Source: Pseudomonas sp. Irchel s3h14
GTDB taxonomy: Bacteria > Pseudomonadota > Gammaproteobacteria > Pseudomonadales > Pseudomonadaceae
Length of the DNA: 64,000 nucleotides
Reading direction: 5' to 3'
Assembly (NCBI RefSeq): GCF_900187425.1
Contig: NZ_FYDJ01000019.1
Span: 34,094 to 98,093 of the forward strand
The translations under genes and the position numbers were made by a program. Under the pieces are notes generated by a model. The model searched no databases and was not told where the DNA came from. It worked only from the letters and a program-made list of their open reading frames with translations. Shown here piece by piece: positions 25,702 through 35,248 of this stretch. The first letter of the stretch is position 1, and each line of letters opens with the position of its first letter.

Positions 25702-26361
25702 ATGAAAATCTCGGCCAAACTGGCGTTTTTCGCCGTTGTTTCCACCCTCGCCTACCTTGGGCTCGCGGTGTGGGGGCTTGGCGGATTCTCGGCGTTTTTC
25801 TCTCATGCACCGTTGGTGGTCATTGTGTTTGCCACTTTGGTGATGGCCATCGCATCTTTGTTCACTGAGGTCAACCTGAGTTCCGGCGAACGTGAAGATC
25901 GGGCCAATCGTTGGGTGCTGCCTGCGTTCGGGGTGATCGGTTTATTGAGCGGGTATTTGCCGGCCTATACCGACCGAATCGACTTCTGGACCTTTGGTGG
26001 CGAAGGTGTGCGCTGGCTCGGGGCGTTGTTGTTCATCATCGGCGGCACGCTGCGGCTGTGGCCGGTGTTTGTGCTGGGCAAGCGTTTCAGTGGACTGGTG
26101 GCGATTCAGCCGGGGCACACGCTGGTCACCGACGGGATTTATCGCACCTTGCGCAACCCCAGTTATCTGGGGTTGATGATCACTGCGGTGGGTTGGGCAC
26201 TGGCCTTTCGCTCCGGCGTTGGCCTGTTGCTGGCCGCGGTGACGCTGATCCCGCTGATCGCTCGCATTCACTCCGAAGAAGGGCTGTTAAGGGCGCAGTT
26301 CGGCAGCGAATACGAGGCTTATTGCGCCCGCAGTTGGCGGTTGATTCCCGGGGTTTACTAA
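25702..26361 (+). CDS. Isoprenylcysteine carboxyl methyltransferase-like membrane protein
   Basis: The 219-residue integral membrane protein has about five helices and the PEMT/ICMT signature at its C-terminal side: PGHTLVTDGIYRTLRNPSYLGLM, then the Glu-rich EEGLLRAQFGSEYEAYCARSWR. These motifs bind SAM at the membrane interface. Bacterial members methylate unknown lipid or protein substrates. ATG at 25702 follows the AGCACGAGGTGCTT ribosome site. It lies 45 bp after the GlxA gene on the same strand and may be cotranscribed. Confidence 0.88.
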   Translation: MKISAKLAFFAVVSTLAYLGLAVWGLGGFSAFFSHAPLVVIVFATLVMAIASLFTEVNLSSGEREDRANRWVLPAFGVIGLLSGYLPAYTDRIDFWTFGGEGVRWLGALLFIIGGTLRLWPVFVLGKRFSGLVAIQPGHTLVTDGIYRTLRNPSYLGLMITAVGWALAFRSGVGLLLAAVTLIPLIARIHSEEGLLRAQFGSEYEAYCARSWRLIPGVY

Positions 26362-26377
26362 AACAACACAACCCCAA

Positions 26378-26467
26378 TGTGGGAGCGGGCTTGCTCGCGA
26401 AAGCGGTGGATCAGTTGACATCAATGCTGAATGTGCTGACCCCTTCGCGAGCAAGCCCGCTCCCACA
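26378..26467. repeat. Palindromic REP-type pair, family A
   Basis: Inverted GTGGGAGCGGGCTTGCTCGCGAA units abut the stop codon of the HAD hydrolase gene and separate it from the convergent ICMT gene. Confidence 0.88.
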
Positions 26468-27136
26468 TTAGATCTTCATTAGACGGATGAGACCGTCGGC
26501 GTCTTTCCGGGCCTCGACCGAGTCGTAGCTGGCCAATGTGGCGTGCGGAGTCTGGAGCGGATGGTCGTGGGTCGCGGTCACCACGATCAGGTTCGCACCC
26601 GCTGCCTCGGCGGCGAGAATGCCCACGGTGGCGTCTTCGAAAATCAGGCAATCGGCCGGTTCAACGCCCAAGCGCTTGGCCGCCAGTCGATAGCCCGCGG
26701 GATCGGGTTTGCCGGCACTGACGTCTTCGGCAGTGACCATCACCAAAGGCTGCGGGATACCCGCCGCGGCCATCCGCCGCAGCGCCAATGCCTTCGGCGC
26801 CGAGGTGACGATGGCCCACTTGTTGGCGGGCAGCGACTTCAGGAAATTCGCCGCGCCAGGCACTTCGATGATCCCCTCGACATCCTCGATTTCCGCCTCG
26901 GTGATGAACGCCGCTTCAGCCTCGGCATCCACCCCGGGCAACGCCAGACGATTGATGGTGTCGATGGCGCGAACGCCATGGATGGTGGGCAGGAAGGATT
27001 CGACATCGACGCCGTGGCGCAAGGCCCAGGCCGCCCAGATCCGCTCGGCAGCGGCAATGGAATTGAGGACGGTGCCGTCCATGTCGAACAGAAAAGCGCG
27101 GTGCGGGGTGTTGAAGACAGATTTTTGAGCAGACAA
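26468..27136 (-). CDS. HAD-IA family phosphatase (sugar phosphatase-like)
   Basis: The 222-residue hydrolase has HAD motif I FLFDMDGTVLNS (nucleophile and acid Asp), motif II VTSAPKALA and motifs III/IV KPDPAGYRLAAKRLG with CLIFEDATVGILAAEAAG. The cap follows motif I (subfamily I). It is close to YfbT/GPP-type phosphatases acting on sugar or glycerol phosphates. TTG at 27136 preceded by AGAGGAAGC is the best start; no ATG lies nearby, and the frame farther upstream gives non-family sequence. Confidence 0.87.
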   Translation of the reverse strand: MSAQKSVFNTPHRAFLFDMDGTVLNSIAAAERIWAAWALRHGVDVESFLPTIHGVRAIDTINRLALPGVDAEAEAAFITEAEIEDVEGIIEVPGAANFLKSLPANKWAIVTSAPKALALRRMAAAGIPQPLVMVTAEDVSAGKPDPAGYRLAAKRLGVEPADCLIFEDATVGILAAEAAGANLIVVTATHDHPLQTPHATLASYDSVEARKDADGLIRLMKI

Positions 27137-27248
27137 GGGGGAGCTTCCTCTCGCAAGTGCCAGGCGGGTTCGCCGAACAATGTAGCATTTGCGAGGAGCT
27201 GCCGAACGCGGCCCGAGCCTTCGGCAACTCCTGCAGAGGATTTCCTTG

Positions 27249-27461
27249 CTAAGCAGGACGCGGTGCTTCAACAGGCGGGGTGCCGTCGTGAAACATCGTC
27301 TTCAGTTGAGCACGCAGTTCCGGTGAATCAGTGTGCTTGTGAACACTGACCGCATGCTGTGCGGCGGCCTCGAGCAGTTCGTTTTCAGAGTCTGCGGACA
27401 GTGCGACCGAGCATTTGGCATCGCTTGGAAACTCGCGGCAGTCGATGTATTTACGCGCCAT
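27249..27461 (-). CDS. DUF1059 family small protein
   Basis: The 70-residue protein begins MARKYIDCREFPSDAKCSVALSAD and contains AAQHAVSVHKHTDSPELRAQLK. DUF1059 is recognised by the CRE(F/Y)P start, the second Cys and the HA..HxHxD motif. It is cytoplasmic and of unknown function, often stress-linked. ATG at 27461 follows AGAGAAGATC. It stands alone between the HAD and response-regulator genes. Confidence 0.85.
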   Translation of the reverse strand: MARKYIDCREFPSDAKCSVALSADSENELLEAAAQHAVSVHKHTDSPELRAQLKTMFHDGTPPVEAPRPA

Positions 27462-27635
27462 GATCTTCTCTTCCCTACGACGAAGGCAGGCCGTGGCCTG
27501 CGTGAACGATCACTCGACGCGCCACCCCATACATCAAACACGCTTGCAGGTCGCACCGAGTGTGCCGACTCTTGAAGTATAGGCCCGCCACAAGGCGCAT
27601 CGTGACAGGTTGTGGTGGTCTGATGTGCCGCAGAT

Positions 27636-28043
27636 TTACAGGGTACGTTTCGACTTCAAGGCACCTTCCACACAGTCCAGCAACTGCCCAAGCGCCCATG
27701 GTTTCTTGATGAACGACACCGAATGCCTGACCCCGGCGCTTTCCGGCGTTTCGTAACCGGACATGATCATGATCGGTTTGTCGGGCCAGCGGTCGCCAAA
27801 CAGATTGGCCAGGTCCGCGCCATTGAGTTTGCCCGGCATGGTGATGTCCGTGAGCAATAGACGGACGCCGTCCGAATGTTGCTCCAGGTACGCAGATGCG
27901 GCATCCGCGCTGATCTGCGGTTCGACCACAAAGCCTTCTTCCTGAAGAATTTCGCAGAGAAACTCCAGGATCAGCGGGTCGTCCTCAACCACAAGAATCA
28001 ACCCGCCAAGGAGATGATCGCCCGCCGTCGATACTGGACTCAT
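27636..28043 (-). CDS. Single-domain response regulator
   Basis: The 135-residue protein consists of one receiver domain: VVEDDPLILEFLCEIL gives the acidic pair, LLLTDITMPGKLNGADL the phospho-acceptor Asp, MSGYET the Thr/Ser position and FIKKPWALGQLLD the Lys. There is no output domain. Single receivers like this often sit under hybrid kinases, but none is encoded in the window. ATG at 28043 is preferred because it starts just before the receiver; the in-frame codons upstream belong to the leader. Confidence 0.88.
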   Translation of the reverse strand: MSPVSTAGDHLLGGLILVVEDDPLILEFLCEILQEEGFVVEPQISADAASAYLEQHSDGVRLLLTDITMPGKLNGADLANLFGDRWPDKPIMIMSGYETPESAGVRHSVSFIKKPWALGQLLDCVEGALKSKRTL

Positions 28044-28225
28044 GACCGTGACACTCCCTGATTGCCTAAATGATTTCGCGCGCTTAAATCCGCTACCTAT
28101 CAGGTATGAGCAGCGGACTCGGCGGAAATTCATTTTTGATACAACCGGGCAATGAAATCAGGCGCCATACAGCGCTGTATGGGCGCCTGCAAACCAGGGT
28201 CTAGCCCCGAAGAAGAGTGTGCGGA

Positions 28226-28522
28226 TCAGTACGACGGCGCGTCTTTTTTCATGGTGTCCTTGGACATCGCGTCCTTCTTCATTCCGTCCTTGCTCATGGC
28301 GTCCTTGGACATGGTGTCTTTCTTCATCGCGTCCTTGCTCATGGAATCCTTGGACATGGCGTCCTTTTTCATCGTGTCTTTGTGCATGGCGTCTTTAGAC
28401 ATTGAATCCTTGCTCATGCTGTCGTTGCTCATGCTGTTACTGGTTGTTGCATCGGCGGCAAACACGCTCGCGGCGCCGAACGCCAGGCACATGGACAGTA
28501 CGGTGGTCGCTAACTTTTTCAT
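28226..28522 (-). CDS. mrpX: Methionine-rich pentapeptide MXKDX repeat protein (MrpX-like)
   Basis: The 98-residue protein has a signal peptide (MKKLATTVLSMCLAFGAASVFA) and then 13 consecutive five-residue units of the form xM(S/K/H)(K/N)D, for example SMSKD, AMKKD and TMSKD, ending APSY. The mature chain is about one-quarter Met and rich in Lys/Asp. This is the MXKDX family, whose studied member MrpX of Azospira is a periplasmic hypochlorite scavenger recycled by a YedY1-type reductase. The gene follows such reductase genes here, so the same role is likely. ATG at 28522 has an AAGGAGTTTCATC site. Confidence 0.88.
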   Translation of the reverse strand: MKKLATTVLSMCLAFGAASVFAADATTSNSMSNDSMSKDSMSKDAMHKDTMKKDAMSKDSMSKDAMKKDTMSKDAMSKDGMKKDAMSKDTMKKDAPSY

Positions 28523-28593
28523 GATGAAACTCCTTGAAGCACAGGTTGCGAATGAGCGCAGCGGACGCTGCGCAGAGAAGTGACCAGGCGCCA

Positions 28594-29375
<782 letters not shown>

Positions 29376-29379
<4 letters not shown>

Positions 29380-29996
29380 ACAACCTCCTTGCGACCGACA
29401 ATCATGGCCCACAACGTTTTTGGAACCAGCGCGACCATCACCAGATGAACCGCGACAAAGGCCACCAACAGCGACATCGCGATGAAGTGCACATGCCGCG
29501 CGCCTTCGTAGCCGCCCATCAACTCACGCAACAGCGGAAACTGGACGGACTGCCACAACACCAGCCCGGAAATCACCAGCAGCGTGATGTCGACCATCAC
29601 GAACAGGTACGCCACCCGTTGCACCTGGTTGTAATGACTCAGGTCGGCATGCCCCAATCGCCCTCTCAACGCGGCCCACAGGTCATGCAGGACACCTTTA
29701 GGCGAAACCGGGAAAAAGCGCCGTTTCAGACGACCACTGACGAGGTTGATGATCAGGTAGACAAGACCGTTGACGGCCAGAAACCACATCGCCGCGAAAT
29801 GCCATTGCAATGCGCCGCCGAGCCAGCCACCCAACGTGATTGCCTTGGGAAAACTGAAGTCATAAAGCGGAGACGCGTTATAGATTCGCCAACCGCTGGT
29901 GACCATGACCAGCACCGCCAGGGCGTTCAGCCAATGGGTCAGCCGTAGCCAGCGAGGATGAGTGCTGACTGTGGGTGAAGCAGGTAACTGCGACAT
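29376..29996 (-). CDS. Cytochrome b561-type membrane subunit (YedZ1-like)
   Basis: The 206-residue inner-membrane protein has four to five helices with heme-ligand histidines in RLTHWLNALAVLVM, GALQWHFAAMWFLAVNG and HVHFIAMSLLVAFVAVHLVM. This is the bacterial b561/thiosulfate-reductase cytochrome b fold. Its stop overlaps the start of the molybdopterin enzyme gene (ATGA), so it would pass quinol electrons to that enzyme. ATG at 29996 is used; the reading frame upstream lies in the promoter region. It is the first gene of the MrpX-type operon. Confidence 0.88.
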
Positions 29997-30165
29997 GTTC
30001 GGCTCCCGGCGGTTGATCGTTGGAGCCGAGTATGCGAGCCGACAGATCGCCAAATCCTCACGTAAAGTTAAATTAAACGTGATAACTACCCCCCAACAAC
30101 CTGTGGTCCGCCCTTGGCTCAATTGTGGTTAAAATGCCGCCCCAACAAATTGCTGGCCCTGCCCG

Positions 30166-31101
30166 ATGAACGCTGACGCTCTCTCCACCCTCCAAGACCA
30201 TTTACTGACGGCTCTGGCGGCTGCCCCCGCCGAAACCCGCCGGCTGTTCCACGGCCGTGGCCGGTGCTGGCCGGGGCTGGAGCAATTGACCGTGGACTGG
30301 TTGCAAGGCGTGGTGCTGGTGTCGCTGTTCAAGGAACCCGAAGCGTCGCAGCTGGAGGCGTTGAAACAGAAGCTGATGGACGTCACGCAATCGCCCGCGT
30401 GGACGCAATCCGGCGCGCATACACTCTTGCTGCAACATCGCTACCTGCTGCAAAGCACCACCGAGTGGCTATTGGGGGAAGCAATCGACGAGATGACGAT
30501 CACCGAGGGCGGCCTGCATTATCGGGTGGACCTGGGCCGCAAACAGAACACCGGTCTGTTCCTCGACATGCGTTATGGCCGCGACTGGGTGCGGGCCAAT
30601 GCCCAGGGCAAGCGCGTGCTGAATCTGTTCGCCTACACCTGCGGATTCTCGGTGGCAGCCATCGAGGGGGGTGCGACGCACGTGGTCAATCTGGACATGT
30701 CCAGCCCGGCCCTGAGCCGTGGCCGCGACAATCACCGGCTCAACGGCCACGACCTGAGCAAGGTGACGTTCCTCGGTCATGACCTGTTCAAGTCCTGGGG
30801 CAAGGTGATCGGCAAGGGCCCTTACGACCTGGTGATCATCGACCCGCCGTCGTTTCAGAAAGGCAGTTTTCTGCTGACCAAGGACTACCAGCGCGTGCTG
30901 CGCCGACTGCCGGAATTGCTCAGCCCTCAGGGCACGGTGCTGGCGTGCATGAACGATCCGGCGTTCGGTGCAGACTTCCTCATCGACGGCGTCACCCGCG
31001 AAGCACCGAGCCTACGTTTCGAGCAACGGCTGGACAATCCGCCGGAGTTTCCGGACGCCGATGTTGAATGCGGGTTGAAGGCGTTGGTGTTTCGGCAGTA
31101 A
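30166..31101 (+). CDS. Class I SAM-dependent methyltransferase (RlmK/RlmI-like domain)
   Basis: The 311-residue protein has the PF10672-type methyltransferase domain in residues ~115-305: DLGRKQNTGLFLDMRYGRDWV, motif I VLNLFAYTCGFSVAAIEGGA, motif II NLDMSSPALSRGRDNHRLNG and motif IV DLVIIDPPSFQKGSF. The DPPSF motif is typical of rRNA base methylases such as RlmI and the C-terminal part of RlmKL. The N-terminal ~110 residues are family specific. It is probably a 23S rRNA methylase (inference). It stands alone, with a REP element downstream. Confidence 0.88.
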   Translation: MNADALSTLQDHLLTALAAAPAETRRLFHGRGRCWPGLEQLTVDWLQGVVLVSLFKEPEASQLEALKQKLMDVTQSPAWTQSGAHTLLLQHRYLLQSTTEWLLGEAIDEMTITEGGLHYRVDLGRKQNTGLFLDMRYGRDWVRANAQGKRVLNLFAYTCGFSVAAIEGGATHVVNLDMSSPALSRGRDNHRLNGHDLSKVTFLGHDLFKSWGKVIGKGPYDLVIIDPPSFQKGSFLLTKDYQRVLRRLPELLSPQGTVLACMNDPAFGADFLIDGVTREAPSLRFEQRLDNPPEFPDADVECGLKALVFRQ

Positions 31102-31115
31102 GTCCGGGTCGCCCC

Positions 31116-31193
31116 CTTCGCGAGCAAGCCCGCTCCCACATTTGATCTCGGGCGTTCACAGAACCAGTGTGGGAGCGGGCTTGCTCGCGAAGG
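31116..31193. repeat. Palindromic REP-type pair, family A (opposite order)
   Basis: CTTCGCGAGCAAGCCCGCTC is followed about 25 bp later by its inverse, so the two units are arranged tail to tail compared with the other family A copies. Confidence 0.85.
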
Positions 31194-31232
31194 GGGCCTG
31201 AAAGCCGATCAATCTCTCTCAGATGTACCCAG

Positions 31233-32006
31233 TCAACGCGGCTGCAACACCAGCGCAAACAACTCACCATGCCCATTCACATTGAGCTTGTGATAGAGAT
31301 TGCGCCGGTGCACCTTCACCGTCTCCGGGGAAATGCCCATCTGCTGGGCGATGGCCTTGCTTGAGAAGCCCTGAAGAATCAGGCGCGCCGTTTCGATTTC
31401 CCGCACTGACAGACGCGCGTCGAAGCGATCCAGCAGGGTCGCCAGATCCCCGGCCACCGCCTCGGCGGCCGGTCCTTCCGGCGGCATCAATTGCAGGTGA
31501 CGGCGCATCGCCGCCAGCACCCAATCGCGCACGCAAAGCAGGCGCCCCTGTTCCTCAAGCGTGAATCGCGTCGAGCGTCCCAACGACAAACCGAGCACGG
31601 CGCCATCGACGTTGATCATGAACTGCAACTCGTCACCGCCCACCACAGTGCGGAAGTAGCTCAGGTAATACTCGCTCTGCTGGAACTGGTCGGGCGCCAC
31701 CGATTCGAGGCTGTGCAAACCGTCGGCAATGCCGGCACAGGCGGCCTGATAAAACGGATCGAGCAGGTACATGCCGGCGCTGTAATCTGCCAGTTCTTCT
31801 TGCTCGGCAGCACCGCTCTTTGAGTCAAAGTCGATCAGCAGACGCGGCACCCGCCCGGCCCGCATCACCGCGACCAACGCATTATCCAGCGGCACCAGCA
31901 GCCGCAGAGTGTCGACCAGCGCACGCCAGAACCCGTCCTGCCCCACGGCACCAAATACCCGCGCCAGCCCTTGGTGCACGGGTAACTCTTTCAACAACGC
32001 GTCCAC
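31233..32006 (-). CDS. LuxR family transcriptional regulator
   Basis: The 257-residue protein ends in a GerE/LuxR helix-turn-helix: LSVREIETARLILQGFSSKA, then IAQQMGISPETVKVHRRNLY. The N-terminal ~180 residues are an uncharacterised sensor rich in aromatic residues (LDPFYQAACAGIADGLHSL), with no receiver or known autoinducer motifs. It is divergent from the binding-protein gene at 32118 with a 111-bp gap, so it probably controls that gene and the P1 peptidase. Signal unknown, perhaps a polyamine or peptide (inference). Confidence 0.88.
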   Translation of the reverse strand: MDALLKELPVHQGLARVFGAVGQDGFWRALVDTLRLLVPLDNALVAVMRAGRVPRLLIDFDSKSGAAEQEELADYSAGMYLLDPFYQAACAGIADGLHSLESVAPDQFQQSEYYLSYFRTVVGGDELQFMINVDGAVLGLSLGRSTRFTLEEQGRLLCVRDWVLAAMRRHLQLMPPEGPAAEAVAGDLATLLDRFDARLSVREIETARLILQGFSSKAIAQQMGISPETVKVHRRNLYHKLNVNGHGELFALVLQPR

Positions 32007-32117
32007 GCACTACCCCTTTTGAGTAACCCATGATGGGAATGGGTGAGTTCACTCCCGGTCGATACGCTGCAAGCACCTGTTCATCACCGGCCTGCAGCAG
32101 GCCAGGAGTGCCGCATC

Positions 32118-33221
32118 ATGAGTCGTCACCGCTCGTATATCAATCTTGGACTGGGCGCCTGTCTGTCAGTCTCGCTATCGGCAATTGCCGCCGAGGGCCC
32201 GACGGTTCACGTCTACAACTGGTATGACTACATTGGCCCTACGACCCTGCAGGATTTCAAGCGTGACACCGGGATCGCGCCGGTCTACGACACCTTCGAC
32301 AGCGCCGAAGTACTGGAGGGCAAATTGCTCACCAGCCGCAGCGGATACGACGTGGTGGTGGCCAGCAACTTCAGCTTGCCGACCCTGATCAAGGCCGGTG
32401 CCCTTGCACCTCTGCCCCACGCTCAGATGCCAGATTTCAAAAACATGGACGCTGATCTGCTGGCGAAACTGGCCAACAACGATCCGGGCAACCAGTACGC
32501 CGTGCCCTATCTGTGGGGCACCAACGGCATCGGTTACAACATCGACAAAGTCCGCGCGGCGCTGGGCGACAAGGCGCCGGTGGATTCCTGGGACCTGGTG
32601 TTCAACGAAGAAAACCTGGCCAAACTCGGCCAGTGCGGCGTGGCCATGCTCGACTCACCGGCCGAAATGCTGCCAGTCGCCCTGCACTACCTCGGCCTGC
32701 CACCCAACAGCACCAACCCCGAAGACTACAAGAAGGCTGAAGCGCTGCTGCTCAAGCTGCGTCCACACATTGCCTACTTCAATTCGTCCAAGTTCATCAG
32801 CGACCTGGCCAACGGCAACATCTGCGTGGCGGTGGGTTGGTCTGGCGCGATGCTGGAAGCCAAGACCAATGCCGAGCAGGCGAACAATGGCGTGAAAATC
32901 GCCTACAGCCTGCCGAAAGAAGGCGCGCCGGTGTGGTTCGACACCCTGGTGTTGCTCAAGGACGCGCCACATCCGGAACAGGGTTTGGCCTTCATCGACT
33001 ACCTGATGCGCCCCGACGTCATCGCGCCGGTCAGCGATCACCTCTCCTACCCCAACGGCAACCGCAGTGCGACGCCACTGATGGCCGAAGCGACCCGCAA
33101 CAATCCTGCCGTGTATCCGTCGGCCGAAGCCATGGCCACGTTATTCACCCTCCAGCCTCTGCCGCCCGCCACCGAGCGCGTGCGGACGCGGATCTGGAGC
33201 AAAGTCAAAAACGGCCAGTGA
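32118..33221 (+). CDS. Periplasmic polyamine-binding protein (PotF-like)
   Basis: The 367-residue protein has a signal peptide (MSRHRSYINLGLGACLSVSLSAIAA) and the PotD/PotF fold: VHVYNWYDYIGPTTLQDFKR, VYDTFDSAEVLEGKLLTSRSGYDVVVAS, PYLWGTNGIGYN and VAVGWSGAMLEAK. It binds putrescine-like ligands in the periplasm. ATG at 32118 gives the signal peptide. No permease or ATPase gene is adjacent, so it is an orphan binding protein, linked instead to a LuxR regulator and a P1 peptidase. Confidence 0.9.
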   Translation: MSRHRSYINLGLGACLSVSLSAIAAEGPTVHVYNWYDYIGPTTLQDFKRDTGIAPVYDTFDSAEVLEGKLLTSRSGYDVVVASNFSLPTLIKAGALAPLPHAQMPDFKNMDADLLAKLANNDPGNQYAVPYLWGTNGIGYNIDKVRAALGDKAPVDSWDLVFNEENLAKLGQCGVAMLDSPAEMLPVALHYLGLPPNSTNPEDYKKAEALLLKLRPHIAYFNSSKFISDLANGNICVAVGWSGAMLEAKTNAEQANNGVKIAYSLPKEGAPVWFDTLVLLKDAPHPEQGLAFIDYLMRPDVIAPVSDHLSYPNGNRSATPLMAEATRNNPAVYPSAEAMATLFTLQPLPPATERVRTRIWSKVKNGQ

Positions 33222-33234
33222 GCCCGATGGGATC

Positions 33235-33382
33235 TGTAGCAGCTGTCGAGCTTGCGAGGCTGCGTTCGGCTGCGAAGCAGTCGCAAAGTCTAAGTACGCG
33301 GTGCTTCAGGGGGATCGCGTTAACCGGATTCACGACTGCTGCGCAGCCGAACGCAGCCTCGCAAGCTCGACAGCTGCTACAG
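33235..33382. repeat. Long inverted repeat, family D
   Basis: TGTAGCAGCTGTCGAGCTTG and about 40 further bases return as an inverted arm ending at 33382. It is close to the element at 12089-12240. Confidence 0.88.
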
Positions 33383-33433
33383 GGATTGCGTTAGCCAGTA
33401 ACTTTTTTGAATAAATTGAAGATGAGAGAAACG

Positions 33434-34555
33434 ATGAAACCACGTGCCCGCGACCTGAACATCCAGTTCGGCCAACTGCAACCCGGCCCGCTCAACGCCA
33501 TCACCGATGTCCCCGGCGTCCGGGTCGGCCACAGCAATGTGCGAGGACGCACCGCCAACGGCCGCGACATCCTGACCGGCGTAACCGTGATCGAGCCGCG
33601 TGCCGGTTCCACCAGCCTGCAACCGTGCTTTGCCGGCGTCCATGTGCTCAACGGCAACGGTGACGCCACGGGTCTTGAGTGGATTCGCGAAGCCGGCCTG
33701 TTGACCAGCCCGATCGCCTTCACCAACACCCACAGCCTGGGCGTGGTGCGTGATGCGCTGGTGACGCTGGATCGTCAGGAGCAACCCGATGACGGGCGAC
33801 TCTACTGGAACATGCCAGTGGTGCTGGAAACCTTCGACGGTCTGCTCAACGACATCAACGGTTTCCATGTGAAGCCTGAACATGTGGCCGAAGCCCTGCG
33901 CACGGCGGTGGGCGGTCCAGTGACCGAAGGCGCCGTCGGCGGCGGCAGCGGCATGATCTGTCACGAATTCAAGGGTGGGATCGGCACCGCTTCGCGACGT
34001 CTGAACAGTGCTCAGGGCGGCTGGACCGTCGGCGCCATCGTCCAGGCCAACCATGGCATCCGCAACGAATTGCGCGTCGATGGCTACCCGGTCGGGCGAT
34101 ATATGGAAAAGGCTGACTCGCCGTTCCTCAAAGCGTCGTTACCGCATCCGGGCATGGGCTCGATCGTCATCTGCCTGGCCACCGATGCGCCGTTGCTGCC
34201 GCACCAGTGCACGCGCCTCGCGCAGCGCGCCAGCCTCGGCCTGGCCCGCACCGGCGGCGGTAATGAAGACCACAGCGGAGACATCTTCATTGCCTTCGCC
34301 ACCGGCAACCAACACGTGCCGCCGGCCGCTTACGAGAGTAAGCGTGCGCCGACCACCGACAACCTGAGCATGGTCAACAACGACCACATCAGCGAGTTGT
34401 TCCTCGCCGCAACCGAGGCAGTGGAGGAAGCGATCATCAATGCCTTGCTGGCCTCCGACACCGCCGAAGGCAATGGCCATGCGGTGCCGGGGCTGGACGC
34501 CGGGACGTTGCTCAACGCCATGCGTCGGGCGGGTTGGCCGGGAGAGCAGGTCTAA
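33434..34555 (+). CDS. P1 family peptidase (DmpA/BapA-like aminopeptidase)
   Basis: The 373-residue N-terminal-nucleophile hydrolase has PGPLNAITDVPGVRVGHSNV at the N-terminus, VGGGSGMICHEFKGGIGTASR in the middle and the autocleavage/nucleophile site GMG-S at Ser243, followed by IVICLATDAPLLPHQCTRLA. Ser243 corresponds to Ser250 of Ochrobactrum DmpA. Such enzymes release N-terminal D- or beta-amino acids from peptides or amides. It lies 212 bp after the PotF-like gene. Its last 44 bp overlap the convergent quinone-reductase-like gene. Confidence 0.92.
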   Translation: MKPRARDLNIQFGQLQPGPLNAITDVPGVRVGHSNVRGRTANGRDILTGVTVIEPRAGSTSLQPCFAGVHVLNGNGDATGLEWIREAGLLTSPIAFTNTHSLGVVRDALVTLDRQEQPDDGRLYWNMPVVLETFDGLLNDINGFHVKPEHVAEALRTAVGGPVTEGAVGGGSGMICHEFKGGIGTASRRLNSAQGGWTVGAIVQANHGIRNELRVDGYPVGRYMEKADSPFLKASLPHPGMGSIVICLATDAPLLPHQCTRLAQRASLGLARTGGGNEDHSGDIFIAFATGNQHVPPAAYESKRAPTTDNLSMVNNDHISELFLAATEAVEEAIINALLASDTAEGNGHAVPGLDAGTLLNAMRRAGWPGEQV

Positions 34556-35162
34556 CAGGATGGAGGCGCCTGGAGGCCGCAAAGAGCTCGCGACCGAGGC
34601 TTTTCGCGGCGTCCAGATGCACAGCCGGATCCTGAATTTCTGATTCGAGCAGCAACTCGGACGTCACCACCCGCGCACCGCAATAATCAAAAATCCCATG
34701 GTCAATCTGCGTCTTCATGGCTTCGGCATAACCGTGCCGGGCGTAGGTGGCAGCGTCGGCACCGCCCACACCGATCAGGTGAACCCGCAGGTGACCAAGC
34801 TTCTTCTCCAGATGGGCATCCGCCGTGAAATCAAACGCCCAGCCGTTGGCGAACACCCGATCAATCCAACCCTTGAGCAGCGCCGGCATCGACCACCAGT
34901 AAACGGGATAAACCAGCACCACCGCATCGGCGCGGTCTATCCGCGCTTGCTCGGCAACCACATCGGCAGGGGGCGGCGCTTCCCGGTGATGCACCGCCAG
35001 ATCAGCGACGCTGAACCGCGGTTCGAACCCTTCGGCCGAGAGGTCGGCGATTTCAAAGGAATGACCGGGATCGTCCAGGGCGATGCCCTGAGCGACTTGC
35101 GCCACCAGGCTATGGGTAAGCGAACGAGGATCGTGATGAGCCACAACAATAAGCGCGTGCAT
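34512..35162 (-). CDS. NAD(P)H-dependent oxidoreductase (flavodoxin-like, MdaB/NQO1 type)
   Basis: The 216-residue flavoprotein begins MHALIVVAHHDPRSLTHSLV (FMN/FAD phosphate loop) and has VVLVYPVYWWSMPALLKGWIDRVF and WAFDF, the hallmarks of the NQO1/KefF family. It probably reduces quinones by two electrons. It is divergent from the TetR-type gene at 35249, which is likely its repressor. ATG at 35162 follows AGGAGTTTCC. The C-terminal ~15 residues lie in the overlap with the convergent peptidase gene and look non-conserved. Confidence 0.9.
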   Translation of the reverse strand: MHALIVVAHHDPRSLTHSLVAQVAQGIALDDPGHSFEIADLSAEGFEPRFSVADLAVHHREAPPPADVVAEQARIDRADAVVLVYPVYWWSMPALLKGWIDRVFANGWAFDFTADAHLEKKLGHLRVHLIGVGGADAATYARHGYAEAMKTQIDHGIFDYCGARVVTSELLLESEIQDPAVHLDAAKSLGRELFAASRRLHPVRPALPANPPDAWR

Positions 35163-35248
35163 GCTGGAAACTCCTGATTGAGAGCACAAGGCGGACCTTA
35201 TATACTCTTGGTAAGTTACGATCAGTAAGTTACTTTTGGTACATAGCC

